Assembly (NCBI GenBank): GCA_029204225.1 | Contig: CM055095.1 | Location: 59,717,914-59,781,913, forward strand | Length of the DNA: 64,000 bases | Source: Diphasiastrum complanatum | Lineage: Eukaryota; Streptophyta; Lycopodiopsida; Lycopodiales; Lycopodiaceae | Direction: 5' to 3' | Part shown: positions 23,070 to 33,815 of the stretch, piece by piece | Position numbering within the stretch: the stretch's first letter is position 1 | Layout: each line of letters starts with the position of its first letter | Translations under genes and position numbers: made by a program | The notes under the pieces: generated by a model | Seen by the model: only the letters and a program-made list of their open reading frames with translations | The model's database searches: none | What the model was told of the DNA's origin: nothing

Positions 23070-24540
23070 GGATTAGAGATGAATTAACTTTTTAGGAATA
23101 GTGATTTGAAATTTTTTGAATAAATGCATAAGAAATCCTACAATAAAATAATTGTTTTACTAATTATTGATTATTATAAAATTATTATCTTTGTAATGGT
23201 GATGATTATATGAACTTTGTCAGTCATGCTTTGTGATATCTCACATGGATTTTAGTTCATGAATGCATGACTATTGAACAAGAAAATATTTTGTATCAAT
23301 AACCACATTATGAATAAATGACACATGCCCATGTATAAAAAATCATCAAAAAATAGAGTAAGATTATCATTTTGAGTTAATATGCAAAGTTAAGTGTCCA
23401 ATATATTACCCAAAATGGGGGCAATGGATATTCTAAGCGACATCCCATTTCCATAAGTGGGTTTGGCTTGAATTTTGCGAAGAATGGATGCTGCGTCCGA
23501 CATTACTGAACAACAACCCTAGCGCAGCAGGCGGAGAAGGATACCATCGACTCGGGACAATATATCACTCTGAAGGTCATTGCACAGGTGGGTCTGGATT
23601 TGCTCCTTTTCTAAGGGCAATAATTGAGGTTGAATGCTTGCGTTTCTTATTTAGAGTGAAGGATTCGGAATGTTGGAGAAGTAGGAAAATTGATTGGTAG
23701 TTTTATTTGATGGGGAGCTTTGTATTTGTTTGTGGAACTATTAGAATTGGCTTGGAAATTGAGTTTCCTCTTTTGAAGCAGAAGTGCCATGTTGGTGTTC
23801 TTCCTGGCTTTGAATATAAGAGGCTGCAAATTAACCCCTATTCTAATTTAAGATGGCTTTGACCCATACCTCATTTTTTTGGTTTTCAGAATGGAAACCA
23901 AACATTTTTCAGGATCAAAAGAAAGACTAAGCTAAGAAAGCTAATGAAGGTTTATTGTGAGCTGTAGACAATTGACTTAAATGCAATTGCTTTTCTTTTC
24001 GACAACTACAAACTAAGAGGGAACAGATTCCTGAGGAAGTACCTCGCATTCTGGCCCAAAATTGAGAGCGATGTGTTTCTGCTTCCAAGTAGAAAAAAAA
24101 ACAATTCAAGACACATAAAAAAAGCTTCCATTATGAAAAAAGTTTACAGATCCAAGGCTGCCAAACCACGCGCTTCACAATAAAAACTGAATTTAATGAT
24201 GAAGTATCATCACCATTGGGGCTATTGGGGTGGCCTGGAGGAATCAAACGCGGTAGAGAATATTTTGCTGCAGGCATTGCATCTGACCATACCTTCACTG
24301 CTGTGCCGGCTCTCCATTAATCCAATTATAGCTTTCAATCCACCTTCTATTGCTCCAAAAAATCAAAAAAAGCTTACCCACGGTCATCTTAGTTCAGCTG
24401 ATTTTTCTTTAACAATCAATAACCTCTATTGCAATCCAATGCAACCATTTAGAATGTTATTAGCATCGTTCTATCTGGTACTCATTGTTTTGGCTATTTC
24501 TTTTGTGTTGATCTCTACAAAGTGGCATGTTGCAGCCGGA
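23070..24540. other. No recognisable gene
   Basis: Short open frames at 23488-23700 and 24196-24552 show no recognised domain. The latter has one hydrophobic stretch but lies next to the antisense KCS remnant and has no support as a gene. An indistinct coding-like patch on the minus strand near 24300-24200 (KYSLPRLIPPGHPNSPNGDD) could not be assigned. Confidence 0.4.
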
Positions 24541-24544
24541 GACT

Positions 24545-25260
24545 TTCTCTGATCATTGTCCACTGATGATTGCAACCTAAAACAAGTGATTGTGAAAGAT
24601 GAAGGAGCTCATCTTTCATTCATAGATGTTCTCCATGCTCACAACAACAACATACGAGCTACCATGCATGGCGCACTTTCAAAGGACTCCTTTGAGAAGT
24701 CCATGGCAATCAAGCCCACACTGCCGCCTGTTCCTCCCAAATTATAGCTCCTAATGGTCTCTTTGATCTTGTAGTGATTGACTACCATCGCTGAGTGCAA
24801 TGGCATTGAAGTAGCGATTGACTACCATCGTTAGTGCAATGGCATTGAATTGAACAAACTGTAGCTAACAATCAAAATTTCTATCTCTGTCAGAGTATTG
24901 ACGTTGGGTTTTCTGAAGAGCTTATCCAAAGCTCCGAACATTAACTCTTCCGGCTCCAAGCATACGTGCTTCATACCAGGCTCGGTGGATTGCTGTTGAT
25001 CAAAGACAAAGGAAGGGACGTAGGCTTCATCACCCAAACTGGAACGCATCAACACTTTCTATGGAAATTGAGGATCACGTCGTTGTACATGCCATATTGC
25101 CTCGCAAAATGCTTGAGATGTTCAATAGAGCATTTGCAATAGTCCTCAGGCCTATAGTATGCAAAATCCACGAGGTAGATCAACCGCAGGGTGTGATTAG
25201 TGTAATTACATAAACAACAGCTACTATGGAAGCAACTCCAACCCATAGGAGCGAGCTGAT
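24545..25260 (-). pseudogene. 3-ketoacyl-CoA synthase (KCS) remnant
   Basis: On the minus strand a hydrophobic stretch near 25240 precedes LIYLVDFAYYRPED, RSSLGDEAYVP, ELMFGALDKLFRKPNVN and SYSLFN. After an internal duplication come AMVVNHYKIKETIRSYNLGG and YVVVVSMENIYE. These blocks are the N-terminal FAE1/CUT1 domain of plant KCS enzymes, which condense malonyl-CoA with acyl-CoA in the ER for very-long-chain fatty acids and waxes. The catalytic cysteine position (family GMGCS) reads GTGGS, Cys to Gly at 24723-24725. A tandem duplication of about 38 bp at 24773-24848, several frameshifts and loss of the C-terminal half make it a clear pseudogene. Confidence 0.8.
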
Positions 25261-25620
25261 ACCATTGATCTCTAGACTTTTGGTTGCAAATTCAATCAGC
25301 CCATCTCCCGCCATGCCATCAAATTCTATTGCCACTACAATGACTAAGGAATGCATTAATTATCAAACAACCTTAGCCAAGTCTGAGATCTGAGACAATG
25401 GGTGAAGAGAAGAAGAGATGAAGAGACGAGTGAAGAGGAGACGAGAGGAGTGAATAGGAGAGAGGTGTTGCGAGGAGCACGTGAGATAGAGGTGCGGGGG
25501 GAGAGAGAATGGAGAACGCGTGAGCTCTTGACATGCAGATATCGCGGAGGTGGGGAGAGAGAGAGAGAGATTTCACGCGAGCGACAGAGAGTAAGTTTTA
25601 AGGAACAACTTCCAACACCT
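25261..25620. repeat. GA-rich tract
   Basis: Purine-rich GAGA sequence from about 25400 to 25590 inside a decayed copia region. Apparent Arg/Glu-rich or Ser/Leu-rich frames there are low complexity. Confidence 0.6.
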
Positions 25621-26260
25621 TCAATTGCACATGTATCACCAACTGTTGTGTATATTGATTTCTTAGGATCTAGAACAGATTCAATAGAAACAAAAGAATA
25701 TTTGGAGCAACTCACATGAGTTGTTGTTCCACTATCAATATACCATGATACATCATTAAAAGGTAAAGAAGAAAACTAGACATTAAAAGAGATGTCTCTC
25801 CACAACTTGCATGTGAGTCTTCTATGATACAACTGGTTTGAACTTCTTGTGTCTTCTTCTTGAAGTTAGAAGGATGAGCTGACTCATCTTCTACTCCACC
25901 ATAGTCTTTGTTCTTTGCGTTTTTCTTGGTGAAGGCACGAGAGTACTAGTTCTTACTCCTCTTTCTTGACTTGATCTTGGCTTCTTGAAGGTTCTTCAAA
26001 GTCTCCCAAGTCTCCTTTGCTGAGGTGCATGAACTAATCTCTCTCAACATCTCATCAAAGATGTTCAATTTGATGATATGTAGAGCAATTCTTGCTCTCT
26101 TCTTGAATCTCTGAGCCTCATCAAAAGCTGCAGGTTCAACTTCAGTTCCAGTTACAATATCCATTACACCATAGAGAATCAACAAGGATTCTATCCTATC
26201 CGTCCAAACTGAATAGTTAAAGGTGTATAGTCTTTCACTAGCTTGAAAGAGACAATCTCC
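25620..26260 (-). pseudogene. Copia gag-protease remnant
   Basis: The minus-strand frame LILYGVMDIVTGTEVEPAAF...KKRARIALHIIKLN is the copia gag (UBN2-like) segment shared with the intact element at 45-49 kb. After an internal deletion, WYIDSGTTTHVSCSKY at about 25700 marks the aspartic protease, and SIYTTVGDTCAIEGVGS follows. The rest is lost into the GA tract. Confidence 0.7.
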
Positions 26261-27021
26261 TACATGAATGTGAAGACTCTTGTAATTGGACTACAATATG
26301 TTTGAGCTTGTTCCTATCTGAATTAGAGTTGCTGCTCTCTTTCACTATAGGTATTTTCAAAAAATGTACTACCTTCCTATGTGAAACACATGCAACTGTA
26401 TTTGAGACAGATCTCAAATATTCCACAAGACAAGCTAACTAGATCAGATACACAAAGTGGATTGTGACACTTTGGTTAGTTTGAATCCTACTTTTGGCAC
26501 GTGTGAAATGCAACAAAAGAAAACAGTATTGACACTCAGAAGGCTCAAAGGGTGTTCAATTACTTCAAACTCAGTCTTGATTTTTAGTTTCTTGTGTAGG
26601 ATGCTCACAACCATGAATTCAGAACAAAGTAAAAATTGATTCGAATCAAAATGTTGTCACTCGGATTTTGGACCTATCCTAATCCTCTTTAAGAGCTTAT
26701 AGCTCTTTCTAGACACTTCAGATTGATTTGATTTTGATTTCTATGGAAAGTACAGATCATAAGCTTTCCATCAAGCTATAACACTACTATCTTTGGATCT
26801 ATCAGCAAGGAAAACAAAGGGACTGAAAATATCGGATTTTCACACGTGTGGAATTCCATAATTCCGTACTACCTCAATTTAGGCTTGAAAATTCAGTTCA
26901 GGTCCGATTTGATCCAATTACACTTCAGAGAAATGTTAGAAAAGGTGAAAAACTGCTTTTTTGCTTGTTTATCTCTTAATTTCTTGTACTATCAAGGAAA
27001 TTAACATGCAAAGCTTAATGA

Positions 27022-27034
27022 GGCTCTGATACCA
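27022..27034 (-). other. Primer-binding site (initiator tRNA-Met), minus strand
   Basis: TGGTATCAGAGCC on the minus strand, preceded on that strand by an LTR ending GGAATTTTCAACA (from 27035 rightwards). It is the primer site for the copia gag remnant at 25620-26260; the leader fills 26260-27020. The LTR contains a CACACGTGTG site near 27055; its far end is not defined. Confidence 0.75.
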
Positions 27035-27399
27035 TGTTGAAAATTCCAGAATTCACACGTGTGGGGAATGTCCACAAGAGTGATTGATCTTGATTAAGCT
27101 TTGTGATTGGCACAGTACCCTGATTCTAGATTGCTGAAAACTTAGGAAATTATGCATTTATTGTGGCTCGAGTTTCTACAAGGTCATAATTGACCAATTC
27201 CATGTGAATCTCTATATGCATGTCAAACTAGACATTGTCAACATTATTGCATATCATACTAGACCAACTAGACTTTATGCATGTCACTGGAATTTGATCT
27301 ACCTAACCCAAACTCGTCCTATTCTACAAGGATATGTGCTCAATTCACATACCTTGGATATGTACAAAATATTTACATGGGTAGGATCCCCCAAACATT

Positions 27400-28254
27400 A
27401 ACAACAGATGATAGATATGTTTTTTAATTTTTAACAAGAAGGAGTTATGGGACATTGTTGCAGGCATTGAAGTCCGGCCTAATACTACTCCAGGTGATAT
27501 GAGGGCCTTTGACTCGAAGCACAAACAAGAACAATTCGCGACAGTCAACATGTCTTTGACTCAAAGCACGAACGATTCGCAAATTAATCGTGAATTGCAA
27601 GCACACCTCCAGGACCGCAAACCGCAAAAAGGGACGCGAAACAAAAACTACGAAAAGAAATGAAAAGAACGAATGCAAACATGAGATTACGATTCGGACG
27701 AAGAAAAATCTTTTGCGTTGTCAGCTGGCAGCTCAACGGGCTTCACGCCCAGCTGAAACGCGTAGCAACAACGGAGACTAACTAACTAGTTGATTAGCGT
27801 TAACTAGTCATGTGATTCGACATTTAGCTATCTTGTAAACTCCACATAGTGGAGGTATAAACGATCCTCTCTGGATCATAAGAAATAAGATGAGAATACA
27901 GAGATCTGTAAGAGACAGAGAGAGACGTAGCAAATAGAGTAAGAAAGTAAAGACACCATAGCTGTGCATGAAAGCCTGCCAACGAGCAGAACACAGTGAA
28001 AGAGTAGAATGTCATTCCACCAACAAGCCTCTAAACTAAAATTGATAATTCAGTCACTCTATTTTCGTGCATCTCGTCTTGTGTTGTGTGTCATGATTGC
28101 TAGAATAGAATGTGTTCTGTGATGCGTAGTTGAGTGTCTGGGTTCCTGTAAGGGCTTCCACACAGAAGAAAATTAAAAGACAGAAAATTGTTCGCGATAA
28201 AGAAGACTAAGAGGATGAACACAAATAAGTCCCGCACACACGGCCCCGCGACAT
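27400..28254 (+). mobile_element. Copia LTR region ahead of a deleted copia, left end uncertain
   Basis: The sequence ends ...CGACA directly before a primer-binding site at 28255-28266 (TGGTATCAGAGC). It is therefore the 5' LTR of the plus-strand remnant at 28319-29660. The start is not certain and no 3' LTR match was found. Confidence 0.5.
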
Positions 28255-28318
28255 GGTATCAGAGCTGCTAGGTTGTCACTATTGATATCCCAGTAGTGAT
28301 TCTACCAGACAACACAAT

Positions 28319-29660
28319 ATGTCTACGACAATTCAAACCAGAGTAGCAATAAGTGTCGATGGTGCAAATTACAGAATCTGGAAATTCAAAATCAAAACAC
28401 TCCTGAAGGGCAAAGGCATCTGGTCGGTGACTGAGCTCTCAGAGGTGCAGCCTCCAGAGGGAGACCCGAGGAGAACTGGATGGATCAGAAAGGATGAGCA
28501 CGCAATGGCGATCATCATTTCGTCCATAAATGAAGATCTACTCACGCAGATTGAAGACTACGAAAGCAACCATGCAGCATGGGAAAGATTAAAGCAGAAG
28601 TATGAAGTGAGGACTGCAACTTCAGTCATGCACCTACACAATCAGCTGCAATCAATACGGTGGGATGGCAACTAGTTGGATCAGCACGTTGAGAAGATCA
28701 GAATGATCTTTGCTCAACTCGCTGCATTAGGACAGGAGCACCAGGTCCCAGCACCACAGTAGTTGATGTACTTCATCAAATCTCTACCGACGTCCTATCA
28801 GCCGTTGAGAATGCTCATACTGAGTCTACCAGATATGACATTTGACAAAGCAGTCAGTCTTGTCGCTGATGAGAGACTGATTAGAGATGAAGGAGAGGGA
28901 AGCACTGATCAAGAGAAGGCTCTCTTCACAAAAGGAAAGAAGAAAAACAAAACAAGCCAAGATTCGAGAAGCATAAGCCTTATAGAAGGCTTATTGATTC
29001 ACTAATGTACTTGACAAACAATATGAGATCGGACATTGCTTACACAGTGTTCAAAATGAGTCAATTCAATATTAATCCAGGACCCAAACATTGGAAAATT
29101 GCCAAGAGGATCTTGCAGTACCTGCAGCAGACAAAAGACTATGGTCTTTGTTTTTCTCATGATGTAGGATTTCAGGTGAAGTCCTACAGTGATGCAAGCT
29201 GGACATCTCTCAAAAATGACTCCAAGAGAATTTCAGGAGGATATACCATCGCATCAGATGCAGTTGTTATATGGGTCAACAAGAAACAGACAATAACTGC
29301 CCAATCATCTTGAAAGGTAGAGTATGTTGTTGCATCCAAGATGGCTAATGAGCTGACATGGCTCAAACAGTTCCTGGAAGGACTGGGAGAGAGCACCAAC
29401 GAGCCGCTAATGCTATACATGGATGACACCTCTGCTATTCATCTAACGAAGGACCTTGTGTTTTATTCTAGAACGAAATACATTTTCAACAAATATTACT
29501 TGATCAGAGATCTAGTTGAAAGAAACGAGCTGAAAACCACGTTCATTTGAATGAAGCAGATGGTGGTCGATATCCTAACAAAGCCTTTAGACAAGGCAAT
29601 GTTTGAAAGGCAAAGGGCAAGCTTGGGAATCAGAAAAATACCCGCTTTCAGAGGAAGTTG
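28319..29660 (+). pseudogene. Internally deleted copia: gag fused to RNase H
   Basis: The gag start MSTTIQTRVAISVDGANYRIW runs, with two stops, through ADERLIRDEGEG and a Lys-rich segment to about 28980. The frame then jumps to the RT/RNase H border (YLTNNMRSDIAYTVFKMSQF, SYSDASWTSLKNDS, then ASKMANELTWLKQFLEGLG) and the C-terminal DILTKPLDKAMFERQRASLGI. Zinc knuckle, protease, integrase and most RT are missing. The gag differs from the element at 45-49 kb, so this is another family. Confidence 0.75.
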
Positions 29661-30770
29661 AAGAAAGTTAATGTTTCTACCATCAAAGCTATTGTATTTT
29701 TCTTTATGTTTTTCGAACTACTGCATCTTGTTTTTCACGTAGTTCACACTCTTCTCATTTTTCGCAAAGTCCTCCATATGGTTTGCAATGAAGACCAAAA
29801 CTACAACATTGAAAATCGAAGGAAACCGTAATGTCAATGATTTTTGTCCACAATGAAGTCACCAAAGTGATCGACACCAAAGGACGACACATTAGGTAAG
29901 GATGACAAATCGTCTTACCAAGCCATGACAGTCGACAACGATAGATCGGGCACCAAGGAATACAAACAAAAGATCAGGACACATTATTGAGCAATGACAA
30001 ACTATCAAGACCACAGCTTGACAAGCGTGAAAATTTAAATCTTCACGCTCAATTGTAAGCGACGTACAAAAGAGAGACATGGTTAACTGATGTTTAACTT
30101 AAATCTCTCTTGTAATAATCAATAAATTAATCTTGTAATCTCACTTGGCATGATATATGTATTGGATCATCATGAAAAAAAAAAGATATAGATGTAACGA
30201 GAAGTAGCTAGTTACAAGATATAGAGAATTAGCAATAGCTAGACTTACTCGTGAGAGAGAGCACCTCTCTTGCGCCGACGCGTTGATTTGGGAAACAGAC
30301 AATGCTCAAAACAATTGTTGTTGTATTCTTGATTTTGATAATATAGACAAGTTGCAGCACTCTGCTCTATCGTGTGCGTAATCTATGAATGAATTGTCAT
30401 GCTTGCTAGCAGTAAATATACTTCCACTGTTTCTCAGTTTATCTGATTAAACATTATCTACTATTCATAGATTTTATATTGGATCCGTAGTAGCACTCCG
30501 TAGTTCGGAAGATGATTGATCACGGAATGAAACAATAGCTTTGCCTGCATAGATGGTCTTCCTCTGAGCTTTGATGGAATCGTCGTCTGAAACCGACAAA
30601 CCACGCATTCCACCAATGGCTACAAAGTGATTTAAGACCAAGTATTCCAACAATTGATCTAATGAGCTCTAATCTTGTGTAGATTGGTAGATCAATTGAG
30701 TCTAACACCCAATCAATCTTGTGGATCTGATTTGGATCCATTATTGGTCTTTAATTCTTTGGAATCTCAC
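29661..30770. other. No recognisable gene
   Basis: Sequence after the deleted copia, probably including its degraded 3' LTR. The part at 30640-30750 (GATCTGATTTGGATCCATTATTGG) resembles the end of the LTR at 9950-10030. Confidence 0.4.
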
Positions 30771-30772
30771 AT

Positions 30773-31078
30773 CTTGCATTCTACACCTTTGTGAGATTTC
30801 TAGTCATTTGTCTTGTGATTTCTATGAATGATTGCTATCTAGAACTATTGTACTTGTAGTTTCAGGTTCAGGTCGTACTATGGACAGTACACACGTGTGA
30901 GGCCACCTTCACTATTTTATGATGTGTTGATCCATTGCTCTTGCTTAAATCCAAGTGCAGTGAATCTAGATCAAGATCTAATGTGTAGAACTTGATAGAT
31001 CCATCGATTAAGCAACCAATAACTCTCTATGATTGTTAAGTTTAATCATTATTGTCCTAAAAACTGAAAATTTTATTA
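30773..31078 (+). mobile_element. Truncated copia 5' LTR
   Basis: It matches the right part of the LTR at 40982-41840 (TTTGTGAGATTTCTAGTCA...). The left part is missing. A tRNA-Met primer-binding site TGGTATCAGAGC follows at 31079-31090, then a leader to 31672. Confidence 0.75.
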
Positions 31079-31672
31079 TGGTATCAGAGCTAAGTAAGAG
31101 AGTGATCATTTGAATCATAAAAATTGCAAAGATCATTGGCATAATTTGTTTTTGGCCAATATTAGTGAGGGCGAGTTCATCTAAAGTGATAGTTTGTATT
31201 CATTTGGATCAAACCAACTTGGAGGTTGTGTATGTACTTTTTCCACGTGTGAAATCGTACAACAACTTTCATTTCAAGTTACTTTCTATTTATTGGTCTC
31301 AAAATCACAATTCTAGTTCATTTTTTGTGCTTTTTGAAGCATAGTATTGATCTAGATTCAATCTAGCTAATGGCTATGCCAAATAGAGTATTGGATCATT
31401 GATGCATTTCTTTTTTGAGTCTAAGGTTAGGTCTTAGAGGCTGATTTGTTCAGATCCTTAGTTGAAGAGAAATCTCTAAGAAAAGTGTAAAGCAAAAAAT
31501 TTTGTGAGAGTGAAAGCTATGATTATCTGGCAAGATCTTTGTGTATCATTCAAGCTTGTGTGCTAGTTTGATAGAGACAAGGCTATAGGCAGTGTTGTAA
31601 GCTTTAGGCCTTTTATAGATCTTTTAAAATTCAGAAACCTTTGTGATTTTTAGAAGAGCATTCATTCTACAA

Positions 31673-32060
31673 TGTCATCCATGGGTGGATATTTGTTGGA
31701 ATCAAGTGAGAGACTCACTTCACAAATTATTCCATTTGGAAAGTGAGAATGGAATCACTCCTAGTGATCCATGATCTCTTTGACATAGTTCTCGGAGTTG
31801 AGGAAGAGCCTCAAGCTCCCCAAGAACAAACCAAATAAAAGAAGAGAGCAAGATTAGCTCTACATTGCATAAAGTTGAATGTATGCAATGACCTCTTGAA
31901 AGAGGTCTCTTCTTGTGCCTCATCCAAAGAGGCTTGGGATTCTTTAAAGAGCATCTATGAATCCAATAATACTTCAAGAATCCTCATGCTAAGAAATCAA
32001 GTTTTCCAATGCATGAAAGGAAGTGGAGAGAATGGACAAGAGTATGTCCTTAGGATCAAA
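31673..32060 (+). pseudogene. Copia gag fragment, same family as the intact element
   Basis: It starts ATGTCATCCATGGG and encodes a gag near-identical to the first 130 residues of the polyprotein at 45181-49161 (LNVCNDLLKEVSSC, EAWDSLKSIYES), with a small frameshift and a stop. The match breaks after YVLRIKS near 32058. The ubiquitin-like cassette gene begins within about 65 bp, so this break may mark the left edge of cassette copy A. Confidence 0.8.
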
Positions 32061-32124
32061 TCACATCAAAGATTCCAATGAGCATTGAGTGCCCCATACA
32101 TTTTTAACTTTTGACTGGGTTTAC

Positions 32125-33367
32125 ATGCAACCATCGGACAAAGGAACTCACAAGGTTGCAAAGAGGAAGCGAAACAACCAAGACTGCCATTGAAAAGGAA
32201 GGATCCACGAATTCAAGATCGACCAAAACAGCGAATACCTTGCAAATGTGCAACATGTATACATGCGTCGAGATATTTTATTGGATGTGGTTGTTGCTGA
32301 TAGAACCATACAGTCACATTGTAGGTCTCACCTCTTTTATTCTTGTGCTAACTATTATGTTTGAATTATTATTATGTCATTGTAATGGATAATAATGTTG
32401 CATTAATGCTTGGTACAAATGTCTTTCCTTCAAATAGCTTTGACTGGCAAAACGTGAAGTCCTTTAGTAAAAAATTCTCCGCCATACACGCCAAATATGG
32501 AGAACTAATATATGGTGGGTTGGCATCCTCTGCCCTGATCAAAATGGGCATTTTCTTTTACGATCACATGTACAAAGTTCCAAAAAAAAACTTTGGCCAA
32601 GGCAAATTAGCACCAATTTCCGAGCCTGCGATCGATTCTCACGAGTGGCCATATGTTGACCAACTGATTATTGAATTAACGAAGAGGCAACTTCTCAAAG
32701 AGATTACTGCTAATATGAAGCCAATATTTGGATCCAAACGAGTCTACACTAGCATCTTTGTGCCGCTCACCATATTTGTTGCCATATTTAAGGCGGTCCC
32801 CTTTAGAAAAACAAACACGATGTGGGCTTGGAAAGCAACAGAATCATCACTGTTGGATAACATATTTGTCACATGGGATTCAAAGGAAATGGAGCATAAA
32901 GGAGATTTAATAAGGTATAAGCTCTCTTGTGAAACAATGACCATGAGGTATCATGTTTCACGTCAAACATGCTCCTTAAGTTCCATCTATAGGAGATATA
33001 AGTTTGGTCATGGCCGATGGGACCCTCTGGATGCGGAGACGAATCAGCAAGAAGTGGAGATATCCATACATTTTCCCCATGATGAAATACGAGAAATTCA
33101 TATAAATAAGGAGTGCAACCTAGAAGATCTTCGACATATGCTTGGATTGACTTTTGTTGATGTGCCAGTAGATTTTGTCTTCACTTGTAATTGACAAAAA
33201 GTGAGTCCCTAATTTCCATCAGATTCTTGAATTTTAAATAGTAATGTTGAATAAATATAGGATTATTAACTTTGTGTCTGGTTTTGCAGATACGGAGACG
33301 AGCCAAAAAAGATCATGAATGTGTTTCATTTTTACAAACAGGGATATTAGGAGTCCAATGGAAATAA
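32125..33367 (+). pseudogene. Possible ubiquitin-like cassette protein, copy A
   Basis: Long open frame from about 32361 (a better Met is MDNNVALM at 32388) to a TGA at 33192-33194. An upstream piece from about 32125 (MQPSDKGTHKVAKRKR) may be its true start in another frame. The blocks IYRRYKFGHGRWDPLD and EVEISIHFPHDEIREIHINK, then LEDLRHMLGL, align with copy D at 16130-15564. The C-terminal part looks like a ubiquitin-like beta-grasp (inference). The intron at 33201-33289 lies exactly where copy D has one, phase 0, followed by IRRRAKKDHECVSFL and a stop at 33365-33367. The TGA two codons before the splice site is the main lesion. Function unknown; not recognised as any named family. Confidence 0.55.
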
Positions 33368-33693
33368 AGGATTTAATCTAATGAAAAATAGAAAACACAA
33401 TTAGTTGGTTGTGTTTTGACTCTATTCTAATATATTTGGTTACGTTTTGACTTTACTTTTGCGTTGTCACATTTTATATGCCTGTTACTACATTTGTGGA
33501 TGTCCAAGGTTGAAACTTGTTAGGGTTTAAATCGTTTAGTGATATGCATTTTAATACTATTACTGGTTTTCTTCGAAGGTTTTCGCTAACTGGCAATTAG
33601 GATTTTTACTCATGAGCCTAGACAAGAACATACTATATTTGGAAAAGAGGCCAAAATTTTTATAGGGGCACTTACTAGAAATAGAACCCTTCA

Positions 33694-33703
33694 CTATATA
33701 AGG
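33694..33703 (+). promoter_or_regulatory. TATA box of the H3-like gene, copy A
   Basis: CTATATAAGG lies about 120 bp upstream of the ATG at 33816 in the gap after the ubiquitin-like gene, so the H3-like gene seems to have its own promoter. Confidence 0.65.
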
Positions 33704-33815
33704 GTGCTTGGGTCCTCATTTCTCCACTTCATCCCTTGAGTGTCAGAGTGTCAGGTTTTTAAATTCTCTGTTTTTCATCTCTCGTGTTCTTTGATACGTT
33801 TTCAAAGGCTAACCA

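Noticed and set aside
24196-24552. 118-codon plus-strand frame with a hydrophobic segment
   Set aside because: No domain, no homologous copy, and it lies beside the antisense KCS remnant; not supported as a gene.
25402-25719. Arg/Glu-rich 105-codon frame
   Set aside because: Low-complexity GA tract within a decayed copia.
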